DNA of 9,124 nucleotides. Source: Clostridia bacterium. Its GTDB lineage: Bacteria > Bacillota > Clostridia > Oscillospirales > Acutalibacteraceae. Below, one piece after another: positions 1-4,867 of the stretch (positions within the stretch are counted from its first letter, which is position 1; each line of letters begins with the position of its first letter). The position numbers and the translations under genes are program-made. The DNA is taken from positions 1-9,124 of the forward strand of contig JAFOCH010000023.1 of NCBI GenBank assembly GCA_017381395.1. The letters are read 5' to 3'. The notes under the pieces are model-generated. The model made no database searches. It was not told the DNA's origin and saw only the letters and a program-made list of their open reading frames with translations.

Positions 1-1
1 G

Positions 2-106
2 GAACTCGGTCTTGACGCTATTCACGACACCGTTCACGAAATGGCACGTGATGAGGCTCGACACGGCAAGGCTTTTGAGGGTCTTCTCAACAGATACTTC
101 AAATAA
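2..106 (+). CDS. rbr: Rubrerythrin, C-terminal end (partial; start lies outside the window)
   Basis: The last 34 codons of a diiron rubrerythrin, which in anaerobes reduces hydrogen peroxide in the cytoplasm. The reading frame from base 2 gives a tail containing MARDEARHGKAFEGLLNRYF and then K and TAA. The E-x-x-H in DEARH is the second helical iron-ligand motif of the ferritin-like domain. The protein ends directly after this helix, so no C-terminal rubredoxin domain follows. The family therefore is either a reverse rubrerythrin with the rubredoxin at the N-terminus or a form lacking it; the window cannot decide. The last 19 codons are repeated twice downstream, so this end may have been supplied by an integrated element. 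No clear terminator follows the stop before the tRNA-like fold. Confidence 0.88.
   Translation, partial: ELGLDAIHDTVHEMARDEARHGKAFEGLLNRYFK
50..106 (+). repeat. Direct repeat copy 1: rubrerythrin 3' end, in frame with the gene
   Basis: These 57 bases encode DEARHGKAFEGLLNRYFK plus TAA and are the functional end of the rubrerythrin gene. Copy 2 differs at six positions, all synonymous third positions. The repeat matches a candidate attachment site at the 3' end of a gene, where each incoming element restores the reading frame. Confidence 0.85.
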
Positions 107-137
107 GCGAAAAACCGCATAAATAAAGGGTTTATAC

Positions 138-191
138 GGGAGAGCCGAGCGAGCAATTTGCTGGTGGGTGCAAATCCCACCCTCTCCCACC
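138..191 (+). other. tRNA-like fold, probable degenerate or internally deleted tRNA-Ser-type relic
   Basis: The sequence shows a perfect 7-bp closing helix, GGGAGAG (138-144) with CTCTCCC (182-188). It also shows a T-arm-like hairpin, GGTGGG (163-168) with CCCACC (176-181), around a 7-base loop TGCAAAT that differs from the usual TTCAAAT only at its second base. A small hairpin AGCA/TGCT (152-162) sits between them. The 3' tail is ACCT rather than ACCA. The 5' part GGAGAG followed by CCGAG resembles the start of class II serine tRNAs, and GTGGG..CCCAC plus CTCTCC resembles their 3' half. At about 51 bases it has no anticodon arm and no long variable arm, so it cannot be a working elongator tRNA. 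It could be a deletion relic left at an integration site, or a small tRNA-mimic RNA. No dedicated promoter was identified. Confidence 0.45.
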
Positions 192-218
192 TAATATAAA
201 CTCATTTATGTGATTCGC

Positions 219-275
219 GACGAGGCTCGACACGGCAAGGCGTTTGAGGGACTCCTCAACAGATATTTTAAATAA
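219..275 (+). repeat. Direct repeat copy 2: orphan rubrerythrin 3' end
   Basis: This copy encodes exactly the same 18 residues plus stop as copy 1, but the rest of the gene is absent. The matching Arg codon just upstream (216-218) is also kept. An in-frame TAA at 192-194 and no good start or ribosome binding site mean that it is not a gene. All six differences from copy 1 are silent. That points to descent from a different rubrerythrin allele rather than to decay of a pseudogene in place. It lies 112 bases beyond copy 1. Confidence 0.85.
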
Positions 276-315
276 AAAGAGTTTTCGCCATTCTTTGTAA
301 GGATATTTTATAATC

Positions 316-355
316 ATAACCCCGCCTGTTTTCAGGCGGGGTTATTGTGTTTTCG
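316..355 (+). terminator. Rho-independent terminator after repeat copy 2
   Basis: A GC-rich stem is formed by AACCCCGCCTG (318-328) and CAGGCGGGGTT (333-343) with a TTTT loop. Two more A-T pairs extend its base, and a T-rich tail follows. It would stop transcription arriving from rubrerythrin and insulate the 122-residue gene that follows. The tail overlaps that gene's predicted -35 box. Confidence 0.82.
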
Positions 356-373
356 TTTGGAGTATAGTATAAT
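345..373 (+). promoter_or_regulatory. Predicted promoter of the 122-residue membrane protein gene
   Basis: A perfect TATAAT -10 box lies at 368-373. A weak -35 candidate, TTGTGT (345-350), lies 17 bases upstream and sits in the T-rich tail of the preceding terminator. The -10 is about 20 bases before the start codon. Confidence 0.5.
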
Positions 374-393
374 ACCATAAAAGAGGTGTAAAA

Positions 394-762
394 ATGGGTA
401 AGAAACAAAAACGTAAAAAGCGAATGATGCCGCCGAAAGGAGCATCATCATATTTTTCTCGTTCATCGGATGATGAGTTTAAAGCAAAGTATCCTGTTGG
501 ATATAAATTTCTCGAGGTGCTTGGAGCGGTTGCGTTATTGCTGCCTGTTTTTTTATATGTGATGATTGTTGGGATATTAGTCGGTGATGACAATCCGTGG
601 ATATTGCTTGGCTGGTTGGGTGCATTTATTGTTGGAATTGGATTTTTCAACCTTGTTGCAATAATCATAGATCAGTATTTGGGGCATTTGGTTACCATTA
701 TAGCATTTGCTCTTGGAAGTCTATTGGTTTGGGTTAGTTTGATGAAAATTGGATTAGTGTGA
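394..762 (+). CDS. Small three-helix membrane protein of unknown function
   Basis: A 122-residue protein that I do not recognise. The N-terminus is strongly basic (MGKKQKRKKR, then to about residue 16), followed by a polar stretch to about 37. Three hydrophobic segments come next, at about 39-63, 68-92 and 97-117, so it is a predicted inner membrane protein with no catalytic motif that I can see. The start is supported by AGAGGTG at 381-387. The gene has its own promoter and is fenced by a terminator upstream and another after repeat copy 3. It lies alone between two orphan rubrerythrin 3' ends. Its coding is more AT-rich and less regular than the neighbouring chromosomal genes, as expected for cargo acquired with an integrated element. 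Real expression is likely from the promoter and ribosome binding site. The function is unknown. Confidence 0.72.
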   Translation: MGKKQKRKKRMMPPKGASSYFSRSSDDEFKAKYPVGYKFLEVLGAVALLLPVFLYVMIVGILVGDDNPWILLGWLGAFIVGIGFFNLVAIIIDQYLGHLVTIIAFALGSLLVWVSLMKIGLV

Positions 763-803
763 CCAGTACGTGTTGTTATGACATTTTCAAATGCTGTTTG
801 TGT

Positions 804-860
804 CATGAAGCTCGCCACGGTAAAGCATTCGAGGGACTCCTTAATAGATATTTTAAATAA
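804..860 (+). repeat. Direct repeat copy 3: orphan rubrerythrin 3' end, most diverged
   Basis: This copy encodes HEARHGKAFEGLLNRYFK plus TAA. It differs from copy 2 at ten bases: nine are silent third positions and one changes the first Asp to His. The iron-ligand E-x-x-H is kept. No start codon or upstream rubrerythrin sequence accompanies it. It is followed at once by a stem-loop terminator, so it may be the original chromosomal end of the rubrerythrin gene, displaced by later insertions. Confidence 0.82.
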
Positions 861-870
861 AAAAACAAAG

Positions 871-900
871 GCCCCCTTGTGTAAAGGGGGCTGTCATTTT
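871..900. terminator. Stem-loop terminator after repeat copy 3
   Basis: GCCCCCTT (871-878) pairs with AAGGGGGC (884-891) around a 5-base loop. The plus-strand tail (TGTCATTTT) is moderate. The A-rich run before the stem gives a better T tail on the minus strand, so it may act in both directions. It is probably the native terminator of the ancestral rubrerythrin gene. Confidence 0.75.
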
Positions 901-960
901 GCAAAAAAGTGACTGGGGGATTGTTGGATTAAGCGCAATTTGTTTTTTAACCCAAAAATC

Positions 961-1000
961 AGCAGACAAGGAACTAACTCCTTGTCCGCTGTTACTATTT
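961..1000. terminator. Bidirectional terminator between the rubrerythrin region and the AraC gene
   Basis: GACAAGGA (965-972) pairs with TCCTTGTC (979-986) around a 6-base loop. Three more pairs follow beyond one mismatch. T-rich tails lie on both sides: CTATTTTTATTT on the plus strand, and a T run complementary to 953-958 on the minus strand. It lies just beyond the stop codon of the minus-strand regulator and is best placed to terminate that gene. Confidence 0.75.
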
Positions 1001-1891
1001 TTATTTACTGTGATACTGCTGTTTAAATTGATTGGGGGTTATACCCTTAATCGACTTAAACGTATGTATAAAGTGGCTCGATGACGAGAAACCCAAGCTA
1101 AGCGCGATGTCGGTAACGCTGGCGTTGCTCGAAACGAGTCGTCTCTGCGCTTCGTTGATACGAACGTGATTTACATACTGGTTAAAGCTCATTCCCATCA
1201 ACTTTTTAAACGAGCGTGAGAAATAGCTGTAACTGATATTACATTCCTTTGCCAGCTCGGCCTCGTTAACGTCGTTGCAATGGGTGAGAATATAATTCTG
1301 CGCATAGTTGATGGCAAATGTCAGATCGGACGAAATATTATCCGTATCGTCGGGCGATTGCTTGTCCCAAGCGCGAATAATGGCAACGAATATGGCTGTA
1401 ATACGATTTCTCATCTGGAACATGAAGCCCAAAGGTCTCTTTTCCCATTCGTTAACCAAGCTTTCGACGTATGAGCGCAGATCACCATGGGGCATAAGCT
1501 CGTTAAGCTCGGTGTGACGGAAAATGCGCTGCCTGTTTCCCGGAGAAATGCAGAAGGGGATAAGACATTTTAGCTCCTCGACCGATTGCTTTGATGTGTA
1601 AAGCACCGAGGGCTCAAAACGCACAGCAAAGTAATAACAAATTCCTGAATTATGACTGATGCTATGACTTTCGTTCGGGTGAATCATAACAAAGGTGTTA
1701 GGCCCGATGGTGTGCTTTTGATTATTGATGCACAGGTCCATCATACCGGTAACAACGTAAATAAATTCAACCTGATTATGAAAATGGAGGGCGCAACCAA
1801 TGGGGTTATCCTCTGTAAGCCATTGCCAAAATGCCGCAAAAGGATAATCTTCGTATTTGCTTACAGCAAGTTCATTATATGCCATTAGCAT
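1001..1891 (-). CDS. AraC/XylS-family transcriptional regulator with N-terminal cupin
   Basis: A 296-residue DNA-binding regulator. Residues about 30-95 form an AraC-type cupin sensor (ALHFHNQVEFIYVVTG, and a later HPNESHSI), with His36, His38 and Glu42 in the usual first cupin motif. The C-terminal 100 residues hold two helix-turn-helix motifs. The first is at 211-233 (AELAKECNISYSYFSRSFKK). The second is at 258-283 (SVTDIALSLGFSSSSHF, then FKSIKGITPNQF, the classic family signature). I chose the ATG at 1889-1891 because AGGTG lies 6 bases upstream; the GTG at 1900 falls inside that ribosome binding site. It is transcribed divergently from a 1-phosphofructokinase gene across a 294-base spacer, so that gene is the obvious candidate target. 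The ligand, probably a sugar or sugar derivative, is unknown. Confidence 0.92.
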   Translation of the reverse strand: MLMAYNELAVSKYEDYPFAAFWQWLTEDNPIGCALHFHNQVEFIYVVTGMMDLCINNQKHTIGPNTFVMIHPNESHSISHNSGICYYFAVRFEPSVLYTSKQSVEELKCLIPFCISPGNRQRIFRHTELNELMPHGDLRSYVESLVNEWEKRPLGFMFQMRNRITAIFVAIIRAWDKQSPDDTDNISSDLTFAINYAQNYILTHCNDVNEAELAKECNISYSYFSRSFKKLMGMSFNQYVNHVRINEAQRRLVSSNASVTDIALSLGFSSSSHFIHTFKSIKGITPNQFKQQYHSK

Positions 1892-1927
1892 AACTATCAC
1901 CTACAATTCTAAATTTTTGACAAGTAC

Positions 1928-1956
1928 ATTATACTACAATAAAAAGATATTTTAAA
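1928..1956 (-). promoter_or_regulatory. Predicted promoter of the AraC-family gene
   Basis: Read on the minus strand, TTTAAA (1951-1956) lies 17 bases before a perfect TATAAT (1928-1933). The -10 is about 37 bases before the chosen ATG. Confidence 0.65.
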
Positions 1957-2080
1957 CCCCAAAAAAGCAAATTTTGAATATTTTGGAGCATTGTATAAAA
2001 AAATCGCACATTTATTGTCAAAAACAACAAAAATATGTTCTGGTTAAATAAAGCATATAATAATGCGAAATAATAGCAAA

Positions 2081-2111
2081 AAGCAAAACAATCAGTATCA
2101 TCGTTTTGCTT
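2081..2111. promoter_or_regulatory. Inverted repeat, candidate operator for the kinase promoter
   Basis: AAGCAAAAC (2081-2089) and GTTTTGCTT (2103-2111) form a perfect 9-bp inverted repeat with a 13-base centre. The right arm overlaps the first two bases of the kinase -35 box. It is not followed by a T run and has no upstream gene to terminate, so a protein-binding site is more likely than a terminator. Confidence 0.5.
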
Positions 2112-2138
2112 GAAAGTATGGCGGTTTTTTGGTATAAT
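2110..2138 (+). promoter_or_regulatory. Strong predicted sigma-A promoter of the 1-phosphofructokinase gene
   Basis: TTGAAA (2110-2115), a 17-base spacer and a perfect TATAAT (2133-2138) give a near-consensus promoter. The -10 is 47 bases before the start codon. Confidence 0.82.
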
Positions 2139-2185
2139 AATTCTATACTAAATGGCGTTTCTGCCGTTTTTCAGGGAGATATAAA

Positions 2186-3097
2186 ATGATTTATACGCTA
2201 ACCTTTAATCCTGCACTGGATTATGTGATAAAAACCGACAATTTCTGCGCGGGAAAGGAACACCGCACCGACAACGGCAGCTTCTTTTGCGGCGGAAAGG
2301 GAATCAACGTTTCCACCATTCTCAACGAGCTTTCGATAAAATCGGTGGCATTGGGCTTTATAGCCGGCTTTACCGGAAAAGAAATTGAATCTCGCCTTAA
2401 CGATAGCGGAATCGAGACCGATTTTATCACGCTTAAAAGTGGCTTTTCCCGCATAAATGTAAAGGTGCGAGCCGACTTGGAAACCGATATAAATACAGCG
2501 GGTCCCGAAATTTCTGTCGATGATTTAAAGGCGCTTTATGAAAAAATTGAGGGGATAAACGACGGTGACCTTCTCGTTGTTTCGGGAAGCGTACCTGCCG
2601 GCCTGCCAAAGACGGTGTACGAGGATATTTTACTGAAACTGAAGGACAGAAATGTCCGCTTTGTCGTTGATGCGGTTGGTGATTTTTTGATGAATGCGCT
2701 GTGTTGCCGTCCTTTTCTGATAAAGCCGAACAACGACGAGCTTGCCGATGTTTTCGGCTATCCGATTGATTCGGTCGAAAAGGCGACCGAATGTGCCTGT
2801 ATTTTGCAGCAAAAAGGGGCCAGAAACGTACTCGTTTCGATGGGCAAAAATGGTAGCGTGCTGCTTGACGAGAATGGTAAAACTCATTTTATGCCCTCGT
2901 ATGGAGGTCGTGCGGTCAATACGGTTGGCGCAGGGGATTCGATGGTCGCGGGATTTGTCGCAGGATATATTAAAACGGGTGATTTTTCATACGCGTTGAA
3001 GCTCGGCACAGCGGCAGGAAGTGCAACCGCACTTTCCCTCGGCCTTGCCGATAGAAAAAAGATTGACGAAATGCTCGAACTTATCGAAAAAGAATAG
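2186..3097 (+). CDS. fruK: 1-phosphofructokinase (PfkB/ribokinase family)
   Basis: A 303-residue cytoplasmic sugar kinase, predicted to phosphorylate fructose 1-phosphate to fructose 1,6-bisphosphate with ATP. FruK/LacC-type signatures are clear: an N-terminal TLTFNPALDYVI; GGKGINVS at 36-43 (substrate site); VSGSVPAGLP at 132-141; KPNNDEL at 180-186; and the C-terminal PfkB signature NTVGAGDSMVAGFVAG at 245-260, with Asp251 as the catalytic base. The length is normal for the family. The start is supported by AGGGAG 7 bases upstream. It is monocistronic, with its own promoter and terminator. Typical fruRKA operons pair it with a DeoR-type regulator and a fructose PTS transporter. Here neither is adjacent and an AraC-type regulator sits divergently instead. 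Tagatose-6-phosphate kinase (LacC) is the main alternative, because the two are hard to separate by motif. Confidence 0.85.
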   Translation: MIYTLTFNPALDYVIKTDNFCAGKEHRTDNGSFFCGGKGINVSTILNELSIKSVALGFIAGFTGKEIESRLNDSGIETDFITLKSGFSRINVKVRADLETDINTAGPEISVDDLKALYEKIEGINDGDLLVVSGSVPAGLPKTVYEDILLKLKDRNVRFVVDAVGDFLMNALCCRPFLIKPNNDELADVFGYPIDSVEKATECACILQQKGARNVLVSMGKNGSVLLDENGKTHFMPSYGGRAVNTVGAGDSMVAGFVAGYIKTGDFSYALKLGTAAGSATALSLGLADRKKIDEMLELIEKE

Positions 3098-3105
3098 CAG
3101 AATAA

Positions 3106-3138
3106 AAAAATCCGACCGATATTTTCGGTCGGATTTTT
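3106..3138. terminator. Bidirectional rho-independent terminator between convergent genes
   Basis: TCCGACCGA (3111-3119) pairs perfectly with TCGGTCGGA (3125-3133) around TATTT. Five A's precede the stem and five T's follow it, so it works for both the kinase (plus) and the convergent amidohydrolase (minus). Confidence 0.93.
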
Positions 3139-3142
3139 ACTT

Positions 3143-3946
3143 TTATTTTAAAAATAACTTTTTCGCGTTTTCGCTGAGGATTTTCCGCTTTTCGTCGTCG
3201 GTGAGTCCCAGTGACATAAAGTTTTTTATCTCCTCCATCGGTGACCACATGGGGTAATCGGTGCCGTAAAGCACCTTGTCTGCGCCGTATTTGCGGATAA
3301 TATCGACGGCCGTTTGTTTGTCGATGAAGGGGAATGACGAGGAGCAATCGACGTATAAATTATCGAGTCCTGCTAATTTTTCACTTGCTTCATCCCAAAT
3401 GGAATAGCCGCCGAGATGCGCCCCGATAACCGTCAGCCCTGTGAAGATATTAAGTACGGGGACGAGTCGGTTTGGATTCGAGTTGTCATATCGGTTGTCG
3501 CCCGTGTGCATAAGGATAGGCAACCCCTCCTGCTCACAAAGCTCGTAAATTTTGAGACAACGGTAATCGTCGATTTTAAAATTCTGAATATCAGGGTGGA
3601 GCTTAACTCCTTTTAACCCGAGCGAAACGAGGTGACGTACATCCTCTTTTATATTATCGCTGTCGGGGTAGAGGGTACCTAACCCGACAAAGAGACCGTT
3701 ACCTTTGTCCACCTCGTTTGCAATAAATTCGTTGATACTGCCGACCTGCTTTGCCGTGGTGGCAACCGACTGAACGATGTAAAGGTCGGTCCCGCTAATA
3801 TCTTTTAGCTCGCGGAGCTGGTCGGTTATGCCGTTTCCAAACGAAACGGTGCCGTAAAAATTGTCGGTTCCGGCAACGGCACGGGAAGCAATTTTTTCGG
3901 GATAAATGTGACAATGTGAGTCAATAACGTAAAAGCCGTCAACCAT
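3143..3946 (-). CDS. Amidohydrolase-2 family metal-dependent hydrolase (TIM barrel)
   Basis: A 267-residue predicted cytoplasmic hydrolase or decarboxylase-like protein of the amidohydrolase 2 family (PF04909 type). Metal-site motifs occur in the expected order: DSHCHIYP with His11 and His13; KLHPDIQ at 115-121; LMHTGD with His147; GAHLGG with His177; and YGTDYP with Asp230 near the C-terminus. The ending SENAKKLFL is the usual family tail. The substrate cannot be read from sequence, since members act on varied carboxylated or amide substrates. The gene stands alone, convergent with the kinase and divergent from proB. The start has only a weak AGAAG-type ribosome binding site about 9 bases upstream, but translation from here begins immediately before the first beta strand and metal motif, as is usual. 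Confidence 0.87.
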   Translation of the reverse strand: MVDGFYVIDSHCHIYPEKIASRAVAGTDNFYGTVSFGNGITDQLRELKDISGTDLYIVQSVATTAKQVGSINEFIANEVDKGNGLFVGLGTLYPDSDNIKEDVRHLVSLGLKGVKLHPDIQNFKIDDYRCLKIYELCEQEGLPILMHTGDNRYDNSNPNRLVPVLNIFTGLTVIGAHLGGYSIWDEASEKLAGLDNLYVDCSSSFPFIDKQTAVDIIRKYGADKVLYGTDYPMWSPMEEIKNFMSLGLTDDEKRKILSENAKKLFLK

Positions 3947-3981
3947 TTTTTATACTTCTTTCGCTTAAATTTGATAAATAC

Positions 3982-4009
3982 ATTATAACTCATTTTTCGA
4001 TTACTGCAA
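3982..4009 (-). promoter_or_regulatory. Predicted promoter of the amidohydrolase gene
   Basis: On the minus strand a perfect TATAAT (3982-3987) is preceded, with a 16-base spacer, by TTGCAG (4004-4009). It lies back to back with the proB promoter in a 144-base intergenic region. Confidence 0.55.
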
Positions 4010-4028
4010 GAAAAAATTACACTTAATA

Positions 4029-4057
4029 TTGCAAAAATCATAACAGTTTTGTATAAT
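4029..4057 (+). promoter_or_regulatory. Predicted promoter of the proBAC operon
   Basis: TTGCAA (4029-4034), a 17-base spacer and a perfect TATAAT (4052-4057). This -10 box overlaps a possible TTG start at 4049, which rules out that upstream start for proB. Confidence 0.72.
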
Positions 4058-4090
4058 CAAATAAATATAGATATATTAAGAGGGATTATT

Positions 4091-4867
4091 ATGCGAATTG
4101 TAATAAAGGTAGGTACCTCTACCTTAACTCATCAAAATGGTCATATCAATCTTCGCAGGGTGGAAAAGCTTTGCCGAGTTATCAGCGATTTAAAGAACGA
4201 GGGATACGAAATTATTCTCGTTTCGTCGGGCGCAATCGGAATGGGCGTTGGCAAGCTTTCACTGAACGAAAAGCCGACCGACATTCCCACAAAGCAGGCG
4301 GCAGCAGCCGTTGGTCAGTGTGAACTGATGTATATTTATGACAAGCAATTTGCCGAATACAATCATACTATTGCCCAGCTTCTCATCACCCGTTTCGACA
4401 TCGAAAACGAGGTTAACCATACTAATTTTAAAAATACCGTTTCGCGTTTATTAGAGTTTGGCGCACTGCCGATTATTAACGAAAACGATACAGTTTCGAC
4501 CGAAGAAATTGTTATCGGCGATAACGATACCCTTGGTGCGGTTGTTGCGACCAGCATATCTGCCGATTTGCTTGTAATTCTGTCCGACATCGACGGACTT
4601 TATACCGCCGATCCGCATACCGACCCGAATGCCGAGCTTATCAGCGTGGTTGAAGAAATTACTCCCGAAATTTACGCTCTCGCAAAGGGCAGAGGAACAA
4701 AGCTTGCAACCGGCGGAATGAGAACAAAGCTTAATGCCGCGACCATTGCCGCGGAGGAAGGCATTTCTACCATTATCGCAAACGGAAGCAATCCCGAAAT
4801 TCTCTATGACATTGCGGCAGGAAATGCCGTTGGAACAATATTTAAGGGCAAGGTGAAGGGCGAATGA
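4091..4867 (+). CDS. proB: Glutamate 5-kinase, short form without PUA domain
   Basis: Catalyses ATP-dependent phosphorylation of L-glutamate to gamma-glutamyl phosphate, the committed step of proline synthesis. The 258 residues are an amino acid kinase domain only. Visible motifs are IKVGTSTL at 5-12 (ATP/phosphate binding), VSSGAIGMG at 44-52, INENDTVST at 129-137 (glutamate binding), LSDIDGLYTADP at 164-175, and GTKLATGGMRTKL at 202-214. Many ProB proteins are about 370 residues with a C-terminal PUA domain; this one stops before it. I chose ATG 4091 because AGAGGG lies 6 bases upstream and the protein then begins at the first strand of the fold. A longer TTG start at 4049 would lie in the promoter. 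It is first in the proBAC operon, and its stop overlaps the proA start by ATGA. Confidence 0.95.
   Translation: MRIVIKVGTSTLTHQNGHINLRRVEKLCRVISDLKNEGYEIILVSSGAIGMGVGKLSLNEKPTDIPTKQAAAAVGQCELMYIYDKQFAEYNHTIAQLLITRFDIENEVNHTNFKNTVSRLLEFGALPIINENDTVSTEEIVIGDNDTLGAVVATSISADLLVILSDIDGLYTADPHTDPNAELISVVEEITPEIYALAKGRGTKLATGGMRTKLNAATIAAEEGISTIIANGSNPEILYDIAAGNAVGTIFKGKVKGE

Larger units (their letters stand above)
277..393 (+). other. Spacer between repeat copy 2 and the membrane protein gene
   Basis: It holds the terminator and promoter described separately, and the ribosome binding site AGAGGTG (381-387). No further gene or RNA was seen. Confidence 0.7.
1892..2185. other. Divergent intergenic control region, AraC gene and fruK
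   Basis: A very AT-rich spacer of 294 bases with the two outward promoters and the inverted repeat described separately. The stretch 1957-2080 between them has several short A/T-rich near-repeats, including GCAT/ATGC around 2053-2066. I saw no small gene, riboswitch or clear AraC direct-repeat site in it. Such a long spacer is typical for AraC-type regulation with DNA looping. Confidence 0.6.

Noticed and set aside
132..317. Minus-strand open frame of 61 codons across the tRNA-like fold and repeat copy 2
   Set aside because: It is antisense to the repeat and to stable hairpins, has no domain-like composition, and is explained by the rubrerythrin remnant on the other strand.
342..668. Minus-strand open frame of 108 codons overlapping the membrane protein gene
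   Set aside because: The plus-strand frame has a promoter, ribosome binding site and coherent membrane helices, while this one begins inside the gene and ends in terminator sequence.
50..860. CRISPR array or tandem repeat
   Set aside because: There are only three copies, with unequal spacers of 112 and 528 bases, and the repeat is plainly the coding end of rubrerythrin.
1..1000. Insertion sequence or transposase remnant
   Set aside because: No terminal inverted repeats, target duplications of IS type or transposase fragments were seen; the only repeats are the rubrerythrin ends.
899..1084. Plus-strand open frame of 61 codons with a hydrophobic stretch
   Set aside because: It starts in the tail of one terminator, runs through a second one and into the 3' end of the AraC-family gene, and has no ribosome binding site.
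1892..1900. GTG start giving a 299-residue AraC-family protein
   Set aside because: The GTG is part of the AGGTG ribosome binding site that serves the ATG at 1889-1891.
4049..4090. TTG start adding 14 residues to ProB
   Set aside because: The codons overlap the predicted -10 box, there is no ribosome binding site, and the ATG at 4091 has a good one and matches the family start.
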